Source: JABCZS01 sp041660525 (GTDB lineage: Bacteria; Pseudomonadota; Gammaproteobacteria; JABCZS01). Taken from it: a DNA stretch of 64,000 nucleotides. The notes under the pieces are model-generated. The model saw only the letters and a program-made list of their open reading frames with translations, did not search any database and was not told where the DNA came from. Made by a program: the position numbers and the translations under genes. Positions 61,484 through 64,000 of this stretch are shown one piece after another (the stretch's first letter is position 1; the number at the start of each line of letters is the position of its first letter). Location of the stretch: positions 50,174-114,173 of the forward strand of contig JBAZWD010000009.1 of assembly GCA_041660525.1 (NCBI GenBank). Direction: 5' to 3'.

Positions 61484-61674
61484 AGCTTACGACCTCTCTG
61501 CAACCTAAAAACCGTCAAAAACGGCCTAAATACGCCATAAACCGCGGTGCGTTGGCACAATTTTGGCACAGTTACTTTTTGATTTTCTGTCGTAACAAAA
61601 TGCTTAAATAATTAGTTTTTGGTATAATTAATCAAGGCGGTTTTTTAGCATATAAGCTTGCGACCTCTCTGCAA
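61484..61674. repeat. 20-bp direct repeat pair near the tRNA fragment
   Basis: AGCTTACGACCTCTCTGCAA at 61484-61503 and the same with one change at 61655-61674. Between them is GTTGGCACAATTTTGGCACAG, a sequence type often seen next to integrase attachment sites. Arms AAGGCGGT (61634) and ACCGCCTT (61679) enclose the second copy. No gene is seen in 61225-61743 apart from these sites. Confidence 0.5.
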
Positions 61675-61743
61675 TTCGCGACCGCCTTACTTTATTAACC
61701 CCAATGCATACTACACTCCGAGAAAGCTAATTTCAAAAAATAT

Positions 61744-63450
61744 TTAATCAACATTAATTCCATAAGTAGAAACACGAAATGTATTTAGCTGGCTTTCTTT
61801 GCCTATTGTGCTCAAAGCTTGTCTTACAGATTGGTTAATTTTCATATAATCTTCTCCGCTATTTGAAATATTACCAAAAAGCAATCCTGCATAAATTACT
61901 TGCAGCAATTCTTTATTACTCACAGATTTAAACAATTCAATAAATTCATCAACTGATGCATTAGCCAATTGCTTAGTATCTGCACTTTTTAAAGATGGGT
62001 TTGTGGAAATTTGCAGTAAAATGTCTTTTAAAGATTTGCTTTCGCAGCTTACTTTTAGGAAATTATCAACCTGTCGTTTAATTTCAGCATCTTTAATCTT
62101 TCCATAAGCTGAATTATCAGCAGATAAATCAAACCTTTGTTGACAATTCTCATCTTTAAAATAATATGCGGTTATTTCATCTGCCGATTGATCATCTCCA
62201 ATTTTTCTGAAAAAGCATACTACCTCATCTAAATTAAGTGGATTAATATATTTATAGTTATTATAAACACTACTTTTCAATATTTGAATCACTTCTTCCG
62301 GGTTATTGTCAAAGCTACCAAGAACAGTTTTCCATGCATCAAAAAAATATTTTTCTGATTTACCTTGAATAATTTGTTCATTTAAATTCTTTGCTTCTTT
62401 TTGCAAAGAACTGTCATTTATATAACCATGCTCTACTGCGGCAGCTATAACAAGATCAAATGCACTAGTATATGAATGTCCATAATTTCTTAAAATTAGA
62501 TTCCATTCTGCATGCTTTTTATCCAGATTACCAGATTCGCGATCTACATTAAAAAAGTGTCTTTTTACATCTGTTACAAACTCAAAGCTTGGTATTTTTT
62601 CATCCTTTGAATAAAAGCACCAAGAGTAGAGCACCAATGATTGGGCAGCTTGGTTCATTACTTCTGACTCATAGCTATTTAGCTTGTCATCCAATTGCTT
62701 ACCTAATCGCTCTATTTTTTTTAGAATTCGAATGTTATTAATGCCTAACTTTTCAGAAAATGTTTTGAGCTTTTCATTTATTATGCTTTTTTCAGGCAAA
62801 GCAGTATCTGCGCTCTCTTTTGGGTCAGGGAAAGCAATATCCACCAACTCTTTTGAGCTTGCATCGAATACAAGCTCTATATCTATAAATTTTTCTCTAA
62901 ATTTCTCATATTCACTAAACTCAGCACTTTCAAATTCACTATCATTAAAAATAAGAACAACCTTACACTGCTTTTGTTCTTTTAAAAGTGATACCACACC
63001 AAGCAAATCACGTAAACTTAAGCCCGAGCCTTTCCTTTCAAAATCATCAATGCAAATAATAGTTTCTTTTACAAAAGAAAATAATAGCTTGCTTACCATA
63101 GAAGAAACATCTATGTCCGGCAGATCTTTCAATGGACCAATATTTTTAGCTAATTTCCAAAAACCTCTTAATCTATCAGTCCATTCTTGCCCAGGTGATT
63201 TTGTCCCTATGTTATTAGCAATCATTTGCATAAAAACAGTATTTTTAAAATCCTCAATAGAATTAATACCAAATAGAGATACATAGGAATATTCATTTAA
63301 AGCAATAACTTTTTGCTTTTCACATTCTTTTAATATTTCATTCCAAGTATATGTTTTCCCAACACCCCATTTCCCACGAATAGCGAGCACTTCCGGTACA
63401 GCCGATTCTAAAAAACGATTTATTTCTTTCTTTATGATTTCTAATGACAT
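61744..63450 (-). CDS. KAP-like P-loop NTPase
   Basis: 568 residues, soluble. P-loop LAIRGKWGVGKTYTWNEIL (Lys32) and Walker B TIICIDDFERKG near residue 135 followed by LLGVVSLLKEQKQCKVVLIF match the KAP NTPase group of the STAND/AAA superfamily, many members of which are anti-phage defence or plasmid-borne proteins. No membrane segment, unlike classical KAP proteins. The C-terminal 350 residues are helical. It starts 8 bp after an AbiEii-like gene, so the two are one operon. Confidence 0.72.
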   Translation of the reverse strand: MSLEIIKKEINRFLESAVPEVLAIRGKWGVGKTYTWNEILKECEKQKVIALNEYSYVSLFGINSIEDFKNTVFMQMIANNIGTKSPGQEWTDRLRGFWKLAKNIGPLKDLPDIDVSSMVSKLLFSFVKETIICIDDFERKGSGLSLRDLLGVVSLLKEQKQCKVVLIFNDSEFESAEFSEYEKFREKFIDIELVFDASSKELVDIAFPDPKESADTALPEKSIINEKLKTFSEKLGINNIRILKKIERLGKQLDDKLNSYESEVMNQAAQSLVLYSWCFYSKDEKIPSFEFVTDVKRHFFNVDRESGNLDKKHAEWNLILRNYGHSYTSAFDLVIAAAVEHGYINDSSLQKEAKNLNEQIIQGKSEKYFFDAWKTVLGSFDNNPEEVIQILKSSVYNNYKYINPLNLDEVVCFFRKIGDDQSADEITAYYFKDENCQQRFDLSADNSAYGKIKDAEIKRQVDNFLKVSCESKSLKDILLQISTNPSLKSADTKQLANASVDEFIELFKSVSNKELLQVIYAGLLFGNISNSGEDYMKINQSVRQALSTIGKESQLNTFRVSTYGINVD

Positions 63451-63458
63451 GGTAACCT

Positions 63459-64000
63459 CTATAAACTACTTGCATTAATTAATTCTTCAATCTCAAAAAT
63501 TGAGTCAAATATTTCGCCGAAATCCATTTCTTCATAAATCATCCCTGCGCCAACCATCTGTTGATAGTCTTTATATAACTCATATACCGACAACTCATCA
63601 GGTATTAGTTGGAATTTACCAATAAGACAAGCATCATAATTTGCATAGCTCGTATTAAAAAATGCTTTTTTATGCTGAACTACATCTGCTAGAAGATCTC
63701 GATCATTAAGGGCTAATTTCCCCCATGAATGTGCTGCCAATTTAGCTAAATCGTACCAATGACGCGATAAACGTTCGGAGTTTTGTTTAAATGTATTTCT
63801 GTTGCATTCAACATGAATAAGCGTTGCTTTCTCCCAAAAAGTTCTTACTGGTGAAAGAATGATTGCTTCTGTTTTTGGATATATAACACCTTGTGTGATC
63901 GCGGCAACATCAGGTTCTATATAATGTTTTTCATTTGGATCAATGACATTTCTACCGCCAAATTCAATTAAAATTTCAGGCTTTAAATATTTATTTTCTT
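63459..64000 (-). CDS. AbiEii/AbiGii-like nucleotidyltransferase family protein, 5' part beyond the window
   Basis: The visible 180 residues are the C-terminal part: LKPEILIEFGGRNVIDP, YIEPDVAAITQGVIYP, LSPVRTFWEKATLIHVECNR, SERLSRHWYDLAKLA, then a helical end (FFNTSYANYDACLIGKFQLI). The EKATLIH...RHWYDLA block with its Lys and Asp is the conserved C-terminal half of AbiEii/AbiGii toxins of the longer type. The nucleotide-binding GGT...DLD part must lie upstream, outside the window. Followed after 8 bp by the KAP-like NTPase. Confidence 0.75.
   Translation of the reverse strand, partial: ENKYLKPEILIEFGGRNVIDPNEKHYIEPDVAAITQGVIYPKTEAIILSPVRTFWEKATLIHVECNRNTFKQNSERLSRHWYDLAKLAAHSWGKLALNDRDLLADVVQHKKAFFNTSYANYDACLIGKFQLIPDELSVYELYKDYQQMVGAGMIYEEMDFGEIFDSIFEIEELINASSL

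Noticed and set aside
61407..61498. A complete tRNA-Lys gene using GGTCGT near 61492-61498 as the 5' acceptor strand
   Set aside because: The distance to the anticodon is about 15 bases too long and no D arm forms, so only a 3' fragment is called.
61330..61569. 79-codon minus-strand frame (NPLVDGSNPSRP)
   Set aside because: It is the translation of the tRNA-Lys fragment and its flank; this peptide pattern is a known artefact of tRNA T-arms read as protein.
1..64000. CRISPR array, rRNA genes or a secretion-system locus
   Set aside because: No regularly spaced short repeats, no rRNA-like sequence and no Dot/Icm, T3SS or T6SS structural gene was seen.

Overview
The window reads as a chromosomal segment of an AT-rich gammaproteobacterium in or near the Legionellales; a Coxiellaceae- or Berkiella-like intracellular bacterium is my best guess. 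The basis is the gammaproteobacterial gene order of the housekeeping blocks (rpsB-tsf-pyrH-frr-uppS-cdsA, rplU-rpmA-obgE divergent from ispB, dapA-bamC-purC) followed by a long stretch of genes with eukaryotic-like domains. No 16S rRNA or other species marker is present, so the placement is an inference.

Layout. Bases 1-19.8 kb are core genes: the rpsB-to-cdsA operon (minus strand), map, a decayed Phd/VapC toxin-antitoxin pair, a secreted phosphoesterase, obgE-rpmA-rplU divergent from ispB and a cytochrome b561, ppiB, the dapA-bamC-purC operon with a very short BamC, a peroxiredoxin, a dicarboxylate symporter, an AI-2E family transporter with a LysR regulator, a P1B-type metal ATPase with a BepA-like protease, and tusA. 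From 19.8 to 26.1 kb the DNA becomes patchy: REP-like palindromes, a duplicated 3' fragment of ung, a secreted MACPF-domain protein placed between that fragment and the intact ung, phzF, an AAA/DUF4143 ATPase and a PIF1-like helicase.

From 26.1 to 59.1 kb lies a candidate effector island. It holds a transglutaminase-like protein with a visible Cys-His-Asp triad, two secreted Cys-paired beta-propeller paralogues, a helical protein of unknown function, a ribonuclease-inhibitor-type LRR protein, and a co-directional run of seven genes (52656 down to 36948) encoding two ankyrin proteins, a 2425-residue nucleotidyltransferase-like/LRR/ankyrin protein, two paralogues sharing a new C-terminal domain, and a PP2C phosphatase. 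A divergent truncated ankyrin paralogue, an unknown 527-residue protein, an ankyrin fragment ending in a CaaX-like tetrapeptide, and an OTU-fold protein that has lost its catalytic Cys and His complete it. IS3 and IS256 remnants, solo IS ends, frameshifted genes and fragment mosaics are scattered through it, as expected of a region that gains and loses host-interaction genes.

From 59.1 kb to the end is a second mobile or defence region: an AbiEi/AbiEii-type toxin-antitoxin pair flanked by a 37-bp direct repeat, a 3' fragment of a tRNA-Lys with nearby short direct repeats that looks like an integration scar, and a KAP-like P-loop NTPase immediately downstream of a second AbiEii-like gene that runs off the window edge. 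No secretion-system structural genes, CRISPR array, rRNA or intact tRNA was seen. All function assignments come from reading motifs by eye; no database search was run.
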